Origin: an uncultured Sphingomonadaceae bacterium
Lineage (GTDB): Bacteria > Pseudomonadota > Alphaproteobacteria > Sphingomonadales > Sphingomonadaceae
Reading direction: 5' to 3'
Assembly (NCBI GenBank): GCA_947497085.1
Contig: CANMFE010000002.1
Span: 1 to 64,000 of the forward strand
DNA length: 64,000 bases
The notes below the pieces were generated by a model. The model searched no databases. It was given only the letters and a program-made list of their open reading frames with translations, and was not told the origin of the DNA. Positions 46,413 through 56,137 of the stretch are shown piece by piece. Within the stretch, counting starts at the first letter, position 1; the number at the start of each line of letters is the position of its first letter. The position numbers and the translations under genes are program-made.

Positions 46413-47036
46413 ATGGTCCTTCCCGAAATGGAAAGCGATAAATCCGATAAGCCAAAGAGAGCAAAGGCCACGCGCAAAAAGGCGGCCCGGCCAAGGGCAA
46501 AGCCATATCAGCGCCCGCGCGGCGGGGCGGCCAAATCAATTTCCGACCTGATGCCCGAAATCGGCCGCGCCGCGTTCCGCAAGTTCGGCTTTGTGCAAAG
46601 CTCCATCGTCACGCGCTGGCCCGAAATTGCGGGAGAAAGATACGTGGCCATATCGCTGCCGGAATCGATCCGTTTTCCGCATGGACGCAAATCGGGCGGC
46701 ACGCTTAACCTGATCGTGTCGGGCGCGCATGCCGTGCTGATGCAACATGTGACACCCGAAATTATCGAGCGGGTGAACCGTTTCTTTGGCTATAACGCGG
46801 TCGACAAGGTGAAGATGCGGCAGGGTGAAGTGGCACCCCCCAAGGCGCAGTCGACTGCGTCTGCACCGCCGCCCTCGCTCAAGCCGATCCCGATGGAGCT
46901 GGGCGACAGCCTTCGCGACATAGGTGACCCCGAACTGCTCGCCGTACTGGAATCACTGGCGCGCGGCATTGCCGATGAGGATGAGAGTGAAGGCAGGAGC
47001 AGGAATAAGGATAGCGGCCTGCCCAAGGTAAAATAA
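46413..47036 (+). CDS. DciA-like DUF721 protein
   Basis: The protein has about 207 residues from ATG 46413; ATG 46428 is an alternative. The basic N-terminal tail (KPKRAKATRKKAARPRAKPY) is followed by the DUF721 domain (about 30-125: FVQSSIVTRWPEIAGERYVA, HAVLMQHVTPEIIERVN), a KH-like fold. The C-terminal part is low-complexity and acidic. DUF721 members include DciA, the ancestral replicative-helicase operator that helps load DnaB where DnaC is absent. Alphaproteobacterial versions with a long C-tail are common. Divergence from mutY and proximity to dsbA and smc form a DNA-maintenance neighbourhood. Confidence 0.82.
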   Translation: MVLPEMESDKSDKPKRAKATRKKAARPRAKPYQRPRGGAAKSISDLMPEIGRAAFRKFGFVQSSIVTRWPEIAGERYVAISLPESIRFPHGRKSGGTLNLIVSGAHAVLMQHVTPEIIERVNRFFGYNAVDKVKMRQGEVAPPKAQSTASAPPPSLKPIPMELGDSLRDIGDPELLAVLESLARGIADEDESEGRSRNKDSGLPKVK

Positions 47037-47135
47037 CGGGCATGACGCCATTTGCAGAAAAATGCTGGAAACGCAGGAAATGTGCGGATAAGGCAGGGAC
47101 AGACAAGATAACAGATGAAGAGGACGATTATCCCC

Positions 47136-47876
47136 ATGCGTAAATTATTTTCCATGTTCGGCGCGGCATTCGCGCTCACGCTCGCAAGCTGTAGTGGCGG
47201 CGGCGAAGAAGGTACGGCAGGTCTGTCTGGCGAAGTGATTGAAAATATCGCCCCGCCGGAAGGTCAGGAATGGAATCAGGTCGTTACCAAAACCGAACAG
47301 GGCGGTTACCTGATGGGTAATCCCGATGCGCCGATCAAGCTGGTCGAATTCGCCTCGCTCACTTGCCCGGCCTGCGGTGCTTTTGCCGAACAGGGCTATG
47401 CGCCCCTGCGTGACAATTACATCCCTTCGGGCCGTGTTAGCCTGGAATTCCGCAATTTCGTACGTGATCCGATTGATCTTAGCGCCACAATGCTGACCCA
47501 GTGCGGTACGGACAGCGCATTCTTCCCGCTTACCGAAGCCGTATTTGCGGGGCAGGAAGATATGCTCGGCAAGATGCAAAGCGAAGGCGCAAGGCTACAG
47601 GCTGCGATCGCCCTGCCCGAAGAACAGCGCTATGTCGCCCTGGCCGATGCCGTCGGCCTGATCGACCTGTTCGCGGCGCGCGGCATTTCGCGTGACCAAG
47701 CAACATCGTGCCTGTCGGATCCGGCGAAAGCGAAACAGCTCGCCGAAAGCGTGCAGAAAGCGGTGGAAGACTATAATGTCTCCGGCACACCGACATTCCT
47801 GCTCAATGGCCAGACCATAAGCTATGGCGGCTGGTCCGCACTCGAAAAGCAGATACAGGATCTGGGTGCCCGCTAA
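47136..47876 (+). CDS. DsbA-like thiol-disulfide oxidoreductase (lipoprotein)
   Basis: The protein has about 246 residues. ATG 47136 directly precedes the signal peptide and has AGAGGA upstream; ATG 47115 would add seven residues. A lipobox-like LTLASCSGG suggests membrane anchoring in the periplasm. The DsbA/DSBA-like thioredoxin fold has active site TCPACGAF (CPAC), a helical insertion, and the cis-Pro loop in VSGTPTFLLNGQ. It should introduce or isomerise disulfides in exported proteins. smc starts 36 bases downstream in the same direction. Confidence 0.9.
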   Translation: MRKLFSMFGAAFALTLASCSGGGEEGTAGLSGEVIENIAPPEGQEWNQVVTKTEQGGYLMGNPDAPIKLVEFASLTCPACGAFAEQGYAPLRDNYIPSGRVSLEFRNFVRDPIDLSATMLTQCGTDSAFFPLTEAVFAGQEDMLGKMQSEGARLQAAIALPEEQRYVALADAVGLIDLFAARGISRDQATSCLSDPAKAKQLAESVQKAVEDYNVSGTPTFLLNGQTISYGGWSALEKQIQDLGAR

Positions 47877-47912
47877 ACACGGTTACGCAGGCCTGGGGGA
47901 GGCAATGTCATA

Positions 47913-50900
47913 ATGCAGATAAAGCGCCTTAAACTTTCGGGTTTTAAGAGCTTTGTCGACCCCACGGACCTGCGTATCGAAAAAGGGCTGACCGGCATTG
48001 TCGGCCCCAATGGCTGCGGCAAGTCCAACCTGCTTGAAGCGATCCGCTGGGTAATGGGGGAAAATTCCCCCAAATCCATGCGCGGCGGCGGTATGGAAGA
48101 TGTAATCTTTGCAGGTACCGCCACGCGCCCTGAACGCAGTTTTGCCGAAGTGTCATTGCTTGCCGAGACCGAAAAAGGCGAACATATTGCCGCTGTAGCG
48201 GGGGCCAATGATGGTGCGGATGATGACGAACTGGAAGTCATCCGCCGCATTGAACGCGGTGCGGGCAGCGCCTACCGCGTTAATGGCCGCGATGTGCGGG
48301 CCAAGGATATCGCGCTGATATTCGCTGACGCCGCAACCGGCGCACATTCCCCCGCACTGGTGAGCCAGGGCAAGATTGCCGCCGTGATCGCCGCCAAGCC
48401 CACCGAACGCCGACAAATGCTGGAAGAAGCCGCCGGCATTGCAGGGCTCCATGTGCGCCGCAAGGATGCCGAACAGAAACTGCGCGCCGCCGAAAAAAAT
48501 CTGGAACGGCTCGACACAATATTGGCTGATATGGACGCCCGCTCCGCGCATCTCAGGCGGCAGGCCAAGGCCGCGGAGCGCTATAAAAAGCTGAGCATGC
48601 AAATCAGCATTGCCGAGGCGCGGCTTGTCTTTGCCCGCTGGCGCGATGCAGCGGCGGCGGCAAAAGCGGCGAAGCAGGAGGCAGAAGAGGCCGAGGCACG
48701 CGTGACCAGCGCCCGCGCCGCACAACAGGACGCACAGAAAGCACAGGCCAGCGCTACGCAGAAACTTGCCGACGCGCGCAGCGTGCTGCAGGACAAACGC
48801 GATAATGTAAGCTCGCTGAGTCATCAGATTGAAGCGCTGCAGGGACAGCTCGATAATATCCACCAGCGGATCGGAGACCTTGACCGGCAGTCGGCACGGC
48901 TGACCGAAGATAACGCGCGCGAAGACCAGCTGACACATGATGCCGCAGCGGCGCTCACCCGGCTGGAACAAGAACAGGTACGCGTGGCCGCCGACATTGA
49001 AAAACTGGAAGGCGAACGGCCAGCACAGGAACGCGCCTATGACAATGCCGAACGTGCAGCCCGTGCAAACGAGGTTGAACTTGCCAGGGCCGTGGCCGAA
49101 CAGGCACGCGTGCAGGCGGAAATCCGTGTCGCCGATGCAGCTTTATCGGCGGCGCAGGCGTGCGCCGACCGGCTGGCATCCGATCTGGAGCGCACGCAGG
49201 TGCAACTCAGCGAACAGGCCGCACCTGATGCGCTGGAAAAGCAATGCAAAGATGCCGACACACGCAAAACCGGCGCAGAAAAGCAGTTGGCCGATGCGCG
49301 TGATGCTCTGGAAAAACTGGAAGCCGGGCGTAGCGCAGCGACCGAAGCACGCGCAGCCGGAGAAGCCAAACTATCCTCTGCAAAAGCCGATTCCGCCGCG
49401 CTTCAACGCGAATTTGCCGCCCTTACCCGCGAACTTGCGCAGCAGGATGGCGGCGGCAGGGCGCTGGATGATATGCGCGCGGACAAAGGGTATGAAACCG
49501 CGCTCGCGGCTGCACTGGGCGATGACCTCAATGCCGCAATAGGCAGCGCCGATGGCGACGGCCGTTTCTGGACCGGTGCCACTATAGCCGGGGATGAAAG
49601 TGACATCCGCAAAGCTGCATCGCGGCTCGCAGAGCATGTTACAGCGCCCGATGCACTGGCGGCACGGCTGCGCCATATCTGGGTCATGGAGGAAGATGAT
49701 GGTGCGCCGCTGCACCCAGGTGAGCGGGTTGTAACGCTGTCGGGGCGGCTGCGCCGCTGGGACGGGTTTGTATCGCATGGCGATGGTGCCGCCACTGCCG
49801 AGAAACTGGCACGCCACACACGGCTGGAAGAATTGCGGAAGCTTGTACCCACCGCGCTAGCCGCCACCCAAGCGGCGGAAACCGCACTGACAGGGCATAT
49901 TGAAAAACTCAGCAGCCTGCACAATGATATCCGCTCCGCCCGCGCCGCCATTGACGCGGCCAGCGCCGAGGAGCGCGAAGCGTTACGCGCACTGGACCAG
50001 TGTGAATATGCGCGCCGCCGTGCACGCGAGCGCCGCGACGAACTGGAAACGCAGATCAAGTCTATCACTGGCGAACGCGAAGAGGCACAGGCCGAGCTGG
50101 ATACCGCGCGCGCAGATCGGGCGGCGCTTCCCGATGGGGCGAAGCAACAGGCCGAAACCGAGAAATTACAGGCACAAAATGATGCTGCACGCAGCGCGAT
50201 GCAAAGCGCTCAGGCCGCGCTATCCGCGCTCGATCAGTCACTGTCACAGGCGCGTGAGCGCAGCGCTGTCATCAGTGCCGAGATCAAGGGCTGGCAGGCA
50301 CGCTCCTCCGAGGCCGCAACCCGCATGGCCGATATGGCGAAACGGGTCGAGGAATTGGCCGAAGAACGCGCGGTGCTGGCCGCCAAACCAAAATCTCTAC
50401 AGGAGCAGGTTGAAGCCAAGGCCGCACGCCATGGCGAAGAAGCCGCCAGCCTGGAAACACTGGAAAATGCCGCGCGCGAGGCCGAGACCGAGCTGCGGGC
50501 CCATGAAACCAGTCTCGCCGCCACTGCCGAAGCATTGAGCAGCGCACGTGAAGAACGGGCTGGTGCCGTCGCCCGTGCCGAAAATCAGGACCTGCGCCGT
50601 GTGGAAATGGCCCGGATTTCGGGCGAGCGGTTTGAATGCCCCCCGCCCATGCTGCCCGAAAAAATGGAATTTGACGGCGATACCATCCGCGACGCCGCCG
50701 CTGAAAGCGCCGAGCATGAAAGGCTGAATGCCGCGCGCGAACGCATTGGCCCGGTCAATCTGGTGGCGGCAGATGAACTGGAAGAAACGCAGGCGGAAAT
50801 CGACAAGGGGCATGCCGAACATGCCGAGCTGGCCGAGGCAATCAACAGGCTGCGCGGCTCGATCGGTAGCCTGAACCGCGAAGGACGTTCGCGGCTGTTG

Positions 50901-51371
50901 GAAGCATTTGAAACCGTTGACCAGCATTTCCGCAAACTTTTTGCCGAGCTGTTCAACGGCGGCAAGGCGCATCTGGAACTGGTCGATAGCGATGATCCGC
51001 TACAGGCCGGCCTCGAAATCATGGCACAGCCGCCGGGCAAGCGATTATCCTCGCTCACATTGCTGTCAGGCGGCGAGCAGGCACTGACCGCCGTGGCGCT
51101 TATCTTCGCGCTATTCCTTACCAACCCTGCGCCGATCTGCGTTCTCGATGAGGTCGATGCACCGCTCGACGATGCCAATATTGAACGGTTTTGCGACCTG
51201 CTCGACACCATGGTGCGTGAAACCAACACCCGTTACCTGATCGTCACCCACAATGCCGTGACCATGAGCCGCATGCACCGCCTGTTCGGTGTCACGATGA
51301 TCGAACAGGGCATTTCACGGCTGGTGTCCGTCGACCTGGGCGGCGCGGAAGAGTTGCTGGCGGCGGAGTGA
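47913..51371 (+). CDS. smc: Chromosome segregation ATPase SMC
   Basis: The 1152-residue protein has a normal length and plan. The N-terminal ATPase half has MQIKRLKLSGFKSFVDPTDL and Walker A GIVGPNGCGKSNLLEAIRW. Long coiled coils span about 165-500 and 670-970, with a hinge near 510-640 (DDMRADKGYETALAAALGDDL). The C-terminal half has signature LSGGEQALTAVALIFALFL, Walker B CVLDEVDAPLDD and D-loop/His VTHNAVTM. It compacts and segregates DNA with ScpA/ScpB, which are not in the window. GGGGGAGG upstream supports ATG 47913. Coils are rich in Ala, Glu and Arg. Confidence 0.96.
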   Translation: MQIKRLKLSGFKSFVDPTDLRIEKGLTGIVGPNGCGKSNLLEAIRWVMGENSPKSMRGGGMEDVIFAGTATRPERSFAEVSLLAETEKGEHIAAVAGANDGADDDELEVIRRIERGAGSAYRVNGRDVRAKDIALIFADAATGAHSPALVSQGKIAAVIAAKPTERRQMLEEAAGIAGLHVRRKDAEQKLRAAEKNLERLDTILADMDARSAHLRRQAKAAERYKKLSMQISIAEARLVFARWRDAAAAAKAAKQEAEEAEARVTSARAAQQDAQKAQASATQKLADARSVLQDKRDNVSSLSHQIEALQGQLDNIHQRIGDLDRQSARLTEDNAREDQLTHDAAAALTRLEQEQVRVAADIEKLEGERPAQERAYDNAERAARANEVELARAVAEQARVQAEIRVADAALSAAQACADRLASDLERTQVQLSEQAAPDALEKQCKDADTRKTGAEKQLADARDALEKLEAGRSAATEARAAGEAKLSSAKADSAALQREFAALTRELAQQDGGGRALDDMRADKGYETALAAALGDDLNAAIGSADGDGRFWTGATIAGDESDIRKAASRLAEHVTAPDALAARLRHIWVMEEDDGAPLHPGERVVTLSGRLRRWDGFVSHGDGAATAEKLARHTRLEELRKLVPTALAATQAAETALTGHIEKLSSLHNDIRSARAAIDAASAEEREALRALDQCEYARRRARERRDELETQIKSITGEREEAQAELDTARADRAALPDGAKQQAETEKLQAQNDAARSAMQSAQAALSALDQSLSQARERSAVISAEIKGWQARSSEAATRMADMAKRVEELAEERAVLAAKPKSLQEQVEAKAARHGEEAASLETLENAAREAETELRAHETSLAATAEALSSAREERAGAVARAENQDLRRVEMARISGERFECPPPMLPEKMEFDGDTIRDAAAESAEHERLNAARERIGPVNLVAADELEETQAEIDKGHAEHAELAEAINRLRGSIGSLNREGRSRLLEAFETVDQHFRKLFAELFNGGKAHLELVDSDDPLQAGLEIMAQPPGKRLSSLTLLSGGEQALTAVALIFALFLTNPAPICVLDEVDAPLDDANIERFCDLLDTMVRETNTRYLIVTHNAVTMSRMHRLFGVTMIEQGISRLVSVDLGGAEELLAAE

Positions 51372-51411
51372 GACGGGCAGACTTTTGCATGCCTCAACGC
51401 TAAGAAAAGCG

Positions 51412-52494
51412 CTAGAAAGAACACATCAGTCCGCGTGTAGGCGCGACTTTGCCCGCCAGCATTTCGCGATACGCATCACGGATGGCTTCACCGCCATCCA
51501 CCGGCTCCACTGTCACCTGCCCCGCCACATCCTGTACGAAATCGTTCCAGCGGCCCGCCATGGCTTCGGCAAATCCCGCCGGGCCAATTTCACCAATCAG
51601 CTCCTGTAGCGCGGTCGGCGCGAAAAACAATATGGGTGCGGGGCCAGCCAAACCCTGCGCCCCGCCGCGCGCGTCGACATGCGTGGCGCCCACCAGCGAA
51701 CTGAACGCCAGGTTGCTATCGAAATGTTTGTGAATACCCGCCAGCACTTCGCCATTGCCCGCGAAATCGACTGACACGGTACGCACATTCGCATCCAGAC
51801 TGTCAATCGCGTCATAGGCGACGACTTCATCGTAAAAGCCCAGACCTTTGGTAAATTCGACATTGCCTGCCGATGTCAGGCCGATGCGTCTGATATCGGG
51901 ACTAGAGGCACGTGCCACGTGCGCCAGTGCCATCGCGGTTTTGGACGATGCACTGGTCATGACCAGTGCCTGCGCATCATGCCAGCCCGCCCGGCGGAAC
52001 ATATCCTCAATCAGGAAACTCGTGGTAAAAAGCGGCGCGAACAAAGCCCGCTCATCCTCAAAATCTGGATGATGCGCAGGGTCAGCCGCCAACCGGCGAT
52101 ACTGGCTATAGAGCGGCGACATTTCGTGCCGGTGCGGCGCCATGTCCATAAAACCGCCATCCGATATCTTCCCCGGTTGAACGATCAGGTGGCTGCCCAT
52201 TGGCAGATAGCCGTAAAGCCGCTCGCCGATCGCGAAATCATCATGATTGGATGCCGCCACTTTCGCATGGCCCCACATGGGGAGGATACCTTTTGCCGGA
52301 TCGTCTGCGGGGAAGAAATTCCAGTATTTCATCTGTTCGCCCATCACGGCATAAGTAATGTTATTGGCGGTTAGCGCGAAACTTTCCACCTCCAACAGCA
52401 CTTCGCCCGATCCCAGCTCTGGCAGGTCGCTTATAGCCACCTCAGCCTGGGCGAGATTATTCTTGTCGATATGGATATGGGCCTGCTGTGTCAT
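51412..52494 (-). CDS. DUF2855 family protein (MDR-like)
   Basis: The protein has about 360 residues from ATG 52494 with GGAGC six bases before it; the frame to 52590 is a weak extension. The N-terminal part resembles the GroES-like domain of medium-chain dehydrogenases (ALTANNITYAVMGEQMKYWNFFP). The middle carries a Rossmann-like segment (ALVMTSASSKTAMALAHVA, RRIGLTSAGNVEFTKGL). The classical glycine-rich NAD(P) motif is not intact. Annotated DUF2855 members have no known reaction. It is convergent with smc. Confidence 0.82.
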   Translation of the reverse strand: MTQQAHIHIDKNNLAQAEVAISDLPELGSGEVLLEVESFALTANNITYAVMGEQMKYWNFFPADDPAKGILPMWGHAKVAASNHDDFAIGERLYGYLPMGSHLIVQPGKISDGGFMDMAPHRHEMSPLYSQYRRLAADPAHHPDFEDERALFAPLFTTSFLIEDMFRRAGWHDAQALVMTSASSKTAMALAHVARASSPDIRRIGLTSAGNVEFTKGLGFYDEVVAYDAIDSLDANVRTVSVDFAGNGEVLAGIHKHFDSNLAFSSLVGATHVDARGGAQGLAGPAPILFFAPTALQELIGEIGPAGFAEAMAGRWNDFVQDVAGQVTVEPVDGGEAIRDAYREMLAGKVAPTRGLMCSF

Positions 52495-52656
52495 GGGGAT
52501 GCTCCGTTTAATTGAACAGTTAAACTGACATAATGACAGCGTGGAGGCAAGTAGAGTCCTCTCCTTTTTCACAGCCGCGCGCTTAAACATTTGCGAAATC
52601 TGCTGCTCCTGCTAATCCTGCTTCCCAATAAGAAAAATTTACTGGGAGGAATTTTC

Positions 52657-54225
52657 GTGAGCGCAGCACAGCAAGGCAGCTTTGCCGCCGCATTGGAGGG
52701 GATGATTGATCCCATCACCAATGTGTCGGACTTTATCTGGGCCGGACAATGGAATGGCGAAGAGCTTATGCCCTTCCCACCCATGGTCATTATTCTTCTG
52801 GGCGCAGGGCTATATTTCATGTTCGGCCTTAAAGGCTATCCGGTGCGCAAATTGTTCCCCGCCATGGCCGGGCTTTTCAAGAAGTCCGACGGCAAGGGCG
52901 CGGGTGAAATTTCTCCTTTTGCCGCGCTGTCCACCGCACTTTCAGGGCAAGTCGGTACCGGCAACCTTGCCGGTGTGGCCACTGCCATCACGCTGGGCGG
53001 TCCGGGCGCGATATTCTGGATGTGGGTCACGGCCCTGTTCGGCATGGCGCTGGCCTTTGCAGAAGGTTCGCTCGCCGTGCGTTTTCGCGAGAAGACGGAG
53101 GAAGGCACCTATCGCGGCGGACCGATGACATATATCACGCTGGGCCTGGGTCCAAAGTGGAAATGGCTCGCCGTCCTGTTCTGTCTGGGCACGCTATTTT
53201 CGGCAGTTGTGACCGGCAATGGCATTCAGGCCAACAGCCTGGGCGACAGCGCCAATGAACTGTTCGGCATCGAAGAGTGGATTGGCGGGCTTGTCGCTGC
53301 AATTGCCGTATTTGTGGTGATTATCGGCGGCATCAAATCGATCGGCCGCGTGGCGGAAACGATTGTACCGTGGATGGCTGGCGCATATTTGCTGATGGCG
53401 CTCGTCGCGCTACTTATGAACCTGCCCGACCTGCCCGAGACATTTGCACGCATTTTCGGCGGCGCATTTAACGCGCAGTCGGCGAGCGGCGGTTTCCTGG
53501 GCGCGGCGATTATTATCGCGATCCGCGCAGGTGTCGCGCGCGGCCTGTTTTCCAATGAGGCAGGCCAGGGTTCGACCCCGATCGCCCACGCCGTTGCACA
53601 AACCAACGACCCCGCTGCTCAGGGCCGTTTCGCGATGATGGGCACATTTATCGACACGGTGGTCATTTGCACCATGACGGCTCTCGTCATGCTGACTGTG
53701 CAGGGTGATTTCACCGCTACGGTCAACGGGGCAACCATGGCTGTTGATCATGCCTGGCAATCGGATCTGAACGGTTTTGCGATGACATCGGGCGCCTATG
53801 CAGCGGCCTTTCCTTTTGATGTGTTCGGCATTCCGATCGGTACGCTTATCGTCTCAGTCGCGCTGATCCTGTTTGTGTTCACCACGCTTCTTACCTGGAG
53901 CTATTATGGCGAACGCGCGATCACGTACCTCTACGACCAGCTTCCTGGTGCTTCACTGCGTGGTGAGAAAACTTTGCACGTGATCTGGCGGGTGCTCTGG
54001 TGTGTAGTGATATTCTTTGGCTCGTTCGCACCACTGGAGCTGGTCTGGCGTCTTGGCGACATTTCCAATGCGGCGATGACATTGCCAAATATTGTCGCAC
54101 TGCTCGCCCTGTCCGGTGTCGTATTTGCTCTCGCCAAAGGCAACCGTACGGCAGGCACCGACCATGGCCGCGAAACACCACAGGAGCTGTATGACGATGT
54201 TACGGGAGCGCCAGGCGGACATTGA
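52657..54225 (+). CDS. Alanine/glycine:sodium symporter (AGCS family)
   Basis: The protein has about 522 residues from GTG 52657, chosen because GGGAGGA (52644-52650) lies six bases upstream; the in-frame TTG at 52591 lacks a binding site. Around 11 TM helices are visible. AGCS signatures are present: ALSTALSGQVGTGNLAGVATAITLGGPG split over two helices, FREKTEEGTYRGGPMTYI, and RAGVARGLFSNEAGQGSTPIAHA. It imports alanine or glycine with Na+. The ending DHGRETPQELYDDV is hydrophilic. Nothing adjacent suggests an operon. Confidence 0.93.
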   Translation: MSAAQQGSFAAALEGMIDPITNVSDFIWAGQWNGEELMPFPPMVIILLGAGLYFMFGLKGYPVRKLFPAMAGLFKKSDGKGAGEISPFAALSTALSGQVGTGNLAGVATAITLGGPGAIFWMWVTALFGMALAFAEGSLAVRFREKTEEGTYRGGPMTYITLGLGPKWKWLAVLFCLGTLFSAVVTGNGIQANSLGDSANELFGIEEWIGGLVAAIAVFVVIIGGIKSIGRVAETIVPWMAGAYLLMALVALLMNLPDLPETFARIFGGAFNAQSASGGFLGAAIIIAIRAGVARGLFSNEAGQGSTPIAHAVAQTNDPAAQGRFAMMGTFIDTVVICTMTALVMLTVQGDFTATVNGATMAVDHAWQSDLNGFAMTSGAYAAAFPFDVFGIPIGTLIVSVALILFVFTTLLTWSYYGERAITYLYDQLPGASLRGEKTLHVIWRVLWCVVIFFGSFAPLELVWRLGDISNAAMTLPNIVALLALSGVVFALAKGNRTAGTDHGRETPQELYDDVTGAPGGH

Positions 54226-54262
54226 TGGTCCTCTGACGCGCCGTGAAATTACCGATTGAGAT

Positions 54263-54278
54263 AAGCCTGTAGAGGCTT
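54263..54278 (+). terminator. Possible terminator after the AGCS symporter gene
   Basis: AAGCCT, loop GTAG, AGGCTT then TATT: a 6-bp stem 37 bases after the symporter stop. The U-tract is short, so termination would be weak. Confidence 0.4.
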
Positions 54279-54328
54279 TATTGACTCACTCTCATAATAT
54301 TCGACTGTTTGATTGCCTAACGGCAATA

Positions 54329-54419
54329 AGTCGGTACCGGCCCGCTCTCCCGCCCAACCTCCCGATGACATTGTAACCTGTCGGGAGGTTGGGCGGGAGA
54401 GCGGGCCGGTACCGACTTG
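54329..54419. repeat. 38-bp perfect inverted repeat (giant hairpin) upstream of the YqaA-like gene
   Basis: The left arm 54329-54366 and right arm 54382-54419 are exact reverse complements over 38 bases, separated by a 15-base spacer. Each arm carries GGTACC near its outer end and is GC-rich. Farther out, TTGACTCACTCTC (54281-54293) is matched in inverse by GAGAGTGAGCCAA (54426-54438) with one mismatch. This suggests a larger, older inverted duplication of the yqaA leader. RNA from either strand would fold into a very stable hairpin. Confidence 0.85.
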
Positions 54420-54452
54420 CGAACGAGAGTGAGCCAAAAAGGAAATCAAATA

Positions 54453-55034
54453 ATGCTCAAAAAACTGTATGAATGGACACTGGCCAAGGCCGCGCATCCG
54501 CATGCCGAGCGCTGGCTTGCAGGACTGAGTTTCGCCGAAAGCAGTTTCTTTCCCATTCCGCCCGATGTCGTGCTGGCCCCGATGTGCCTGTCACGCCCGG
54601 AAAAATCGTTGCGCTATGCCTTTATCTGCACAGTCGCCTCGGTATTGGGCGCGTTGCTGGGCTATGCAATTGGCTATTTCCTGCTGGAAAGCATTGGCGA
54701 GCCGATCCTGGAATTTTATGGTGTGGTAGAGGAGTTTGAAACGTTCAAGGCCAATTTCAATGCCTATGGCTGGATCATTGTCTTGCTCGCAGGTTTCACC
54801 CCATTGCCGTTCAAGGTCATCACCATAGCTGCGGGTGCAACCGCAATGCCGCTCTATATCCTGATATTCGCTTCGATCATCGCGCGGGCGGCGCGTTTCT
54901 TCCTCGTCGCAATCCTGTTGTGGAAATTTGGTCCGCCCATGAAAAAATGGATTGACGAAAACTTCGCGCTTGCCACCACATTGGTCGGGATCCTGTTTAT
55001 CGGTGGTTTTGCGGCGGTGAAGCTCCTCTTTTAG
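54453..55034 (+). CDS. YqaA/DedA-like SNARE-associated membrane protein (VTT domain)
   Basis: The protein has about 193 residues from ATG 54453 with AAGGAAA upstream. It has a membrane-embedded VTT/DedA-type core: [49 protein letters not shown] in parts, with the reentrant PIPPDV motif and a GYAIGY segment. [21 protein letters not shown] and [15 protein letters not shown] follow. The short type without further fusion matches YqaA. DedA-like proteins act as lipid scramblases or flippases and affect envelope homeostasis. It lies just downstream of the giant hairpin. Confidence 0.88.
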   Translation: MLKKLYEWTLAKAAHPHAERWLAGLSFAESSFFPIPPDVVLAPMCLSRPEKSLRYAFICTVASVLGALLGYAIGYFLLESIGEPILEFYGVVEEFETFKANFNAYGWIIVLLAGFTPLPFKVITIAAGATAMPLYILIFASIIARAARFFLVAILLWKFGPPMKKWIDENFALATTLVGILFIGGFAAVKLLF

Positions 55035-55459
55035 CCTGCCGCAAAAATCTGCGCATCATTGGCAAAGGCCTTGAACTCAAGCGCGTTGCCGCTTGGATCC
55101 TGGAAAAACATGGTCGCTTGTTCCCCCGCCTGCCCGGCGAAACGGATATGCGGTTTAATAACAAAGCTGATATCAGCAGTGCTGAGACGGCGCGCCAGCA
55201 CCTGCCATTGCGGCATGGCCAGTATCACGCCAAAATGCGGTACAGGCACCGCGTCACCATCAACTATATTGACAATGGGACGCGCTGCGTGGCTCTCATC
55301 CAGATGCGCGACAAACTGATGCCCGAACAGGTTGAAATCGATCCAGTGATCTGATGACCGGCCCTCTGCGCAACCCAGCAACTTTCCGTAAAACGCCCGC
55401 GCCGCATCCAGGTCATGTACAGGCATGGCCAGATGGAACGGGCGCAGTGCATCAATCAT
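55031..55459 (-). CDS. VOC-family (glyoxalase-like) protein
   Basis: The 142-residue protein starts at ATG 55459 ([23 protein letters not shown]). The two beta-alpha-beta-beta-beta units of the vicinal oxygen chelate fold are clear: [25 protein letters not shown], and at the end [15 protein letters not shown]. The conserved Glu of the last motif and the His of PFHLAMPV could bind metal. The reaction is unknown; dioxygenase/glyoxalase annotations are common for this type. Its ATG overlaps the restored stop of the upstream frameshifted gene (ATGA, 55456-55459), so the two were probably one transcription unit. Its stop overlaps the convergent YqaA-like stop by four bases. Confidence 0.86.
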   Translation of the reverse strand: MIDALRPFHLAMPVHDLDAARAFYGKLLGCAEGRSSDHWIDFNLFGHQFVAHLDESHAARPIVNIVDGDAVPVPHFGVILAMPQWQVLARRLSTADISFVIKPHIRFAGQAGEQATMFFQDPSGNALEFKAFANDAQIFAAG

Positions 55460-56086
55460 GGCTTGGCCAGTTCGAAACAATGTTCGTAATCAATATCCTG
55501 GTCTGGCTTGGCTGTCGCATCGGCAATAATTTTTTCACGTACGGTGAAAAGATACGTGTCGATTTCGAAAACGGTCTTGCCTTCATCGCGCAGCAGGTGA
55601 CAGGCCTTCGCGCGCGTAAATCTCTTCATAGGCGAGCTGCAGATATATGGCACATTGCGGCAATGCCGGTTTGCCGGGCGGCGGCACAGCCGCATCGAGC
55701 AATGGCAAGCATTTGGACATATATTCGGACACAGCCGCTTCCGGGCTGGCCCGATTGGCCGCATTTTCCTGTAATGACGCAGCAATGGCCACGAATTCCT
55801 GTTGCACCGCCTCACGTGGCTGACCGGTTTCGGCCACCACCCGTTCACCTACATCGGCAAAATAGACCCGCCCGCGTTTGCCCAGTGCGGGATAAGCGAG
55901 CGCTGACTTCTCTCCCCTTGCCTGTTCAGACGCTACAATCGCGAATATTGCGGCGCAGCGCATGTCGCGCCGATGCGTGTCGGTAAATGCCCGTATATCC
56001 TCAAGCGGAGCGACAGGCGCAGCCTGTAGGGCAATAGCAGTGAAAAGGCTGGATAATATCATAAAGCCGAACATAGGCTGCGGCAT
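55456..56086 (-). pseudogene. Exported protein gene with an apparent frameshift in a (CG)4 run
   Basis: From about 56086 (or 56074) the frame encodes a signal peptide (MILSSLFTAIALQAAPVAP) and about 160 residues (DMRCAAIFAIVASEQARG, YMSKCLPLLDA). It stops at 55583 after YAREGLSPAAR. In the next frame the DNA immediately continues with protein-like sequence (CHLLRDEGKTVFEIDTYLF, then VREKIIADATAK) and ends at 55456 with a stop that overlaps the VOC start as ATGA. Adding one CG to the (CG)4 tract at 55609-55616 joins both parts. Either the gene is broken or phase-variable, or there is a sequencing error. The family is unknown; the protein would be periplasmic. Confidence 0.6.
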
Positions 56087-56137
56087 ATATGAAAAGCAAG
56101 ATTGCATCACGCGCCAAGCAGAGGCATAGCGTGACAC

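Noticed and set aside
52591..52656. TTG start for the AGCS symporter
   Set aside because: No binding site precedes it, and the GTG at 52657 has GGGAGGA at ideal spacing.
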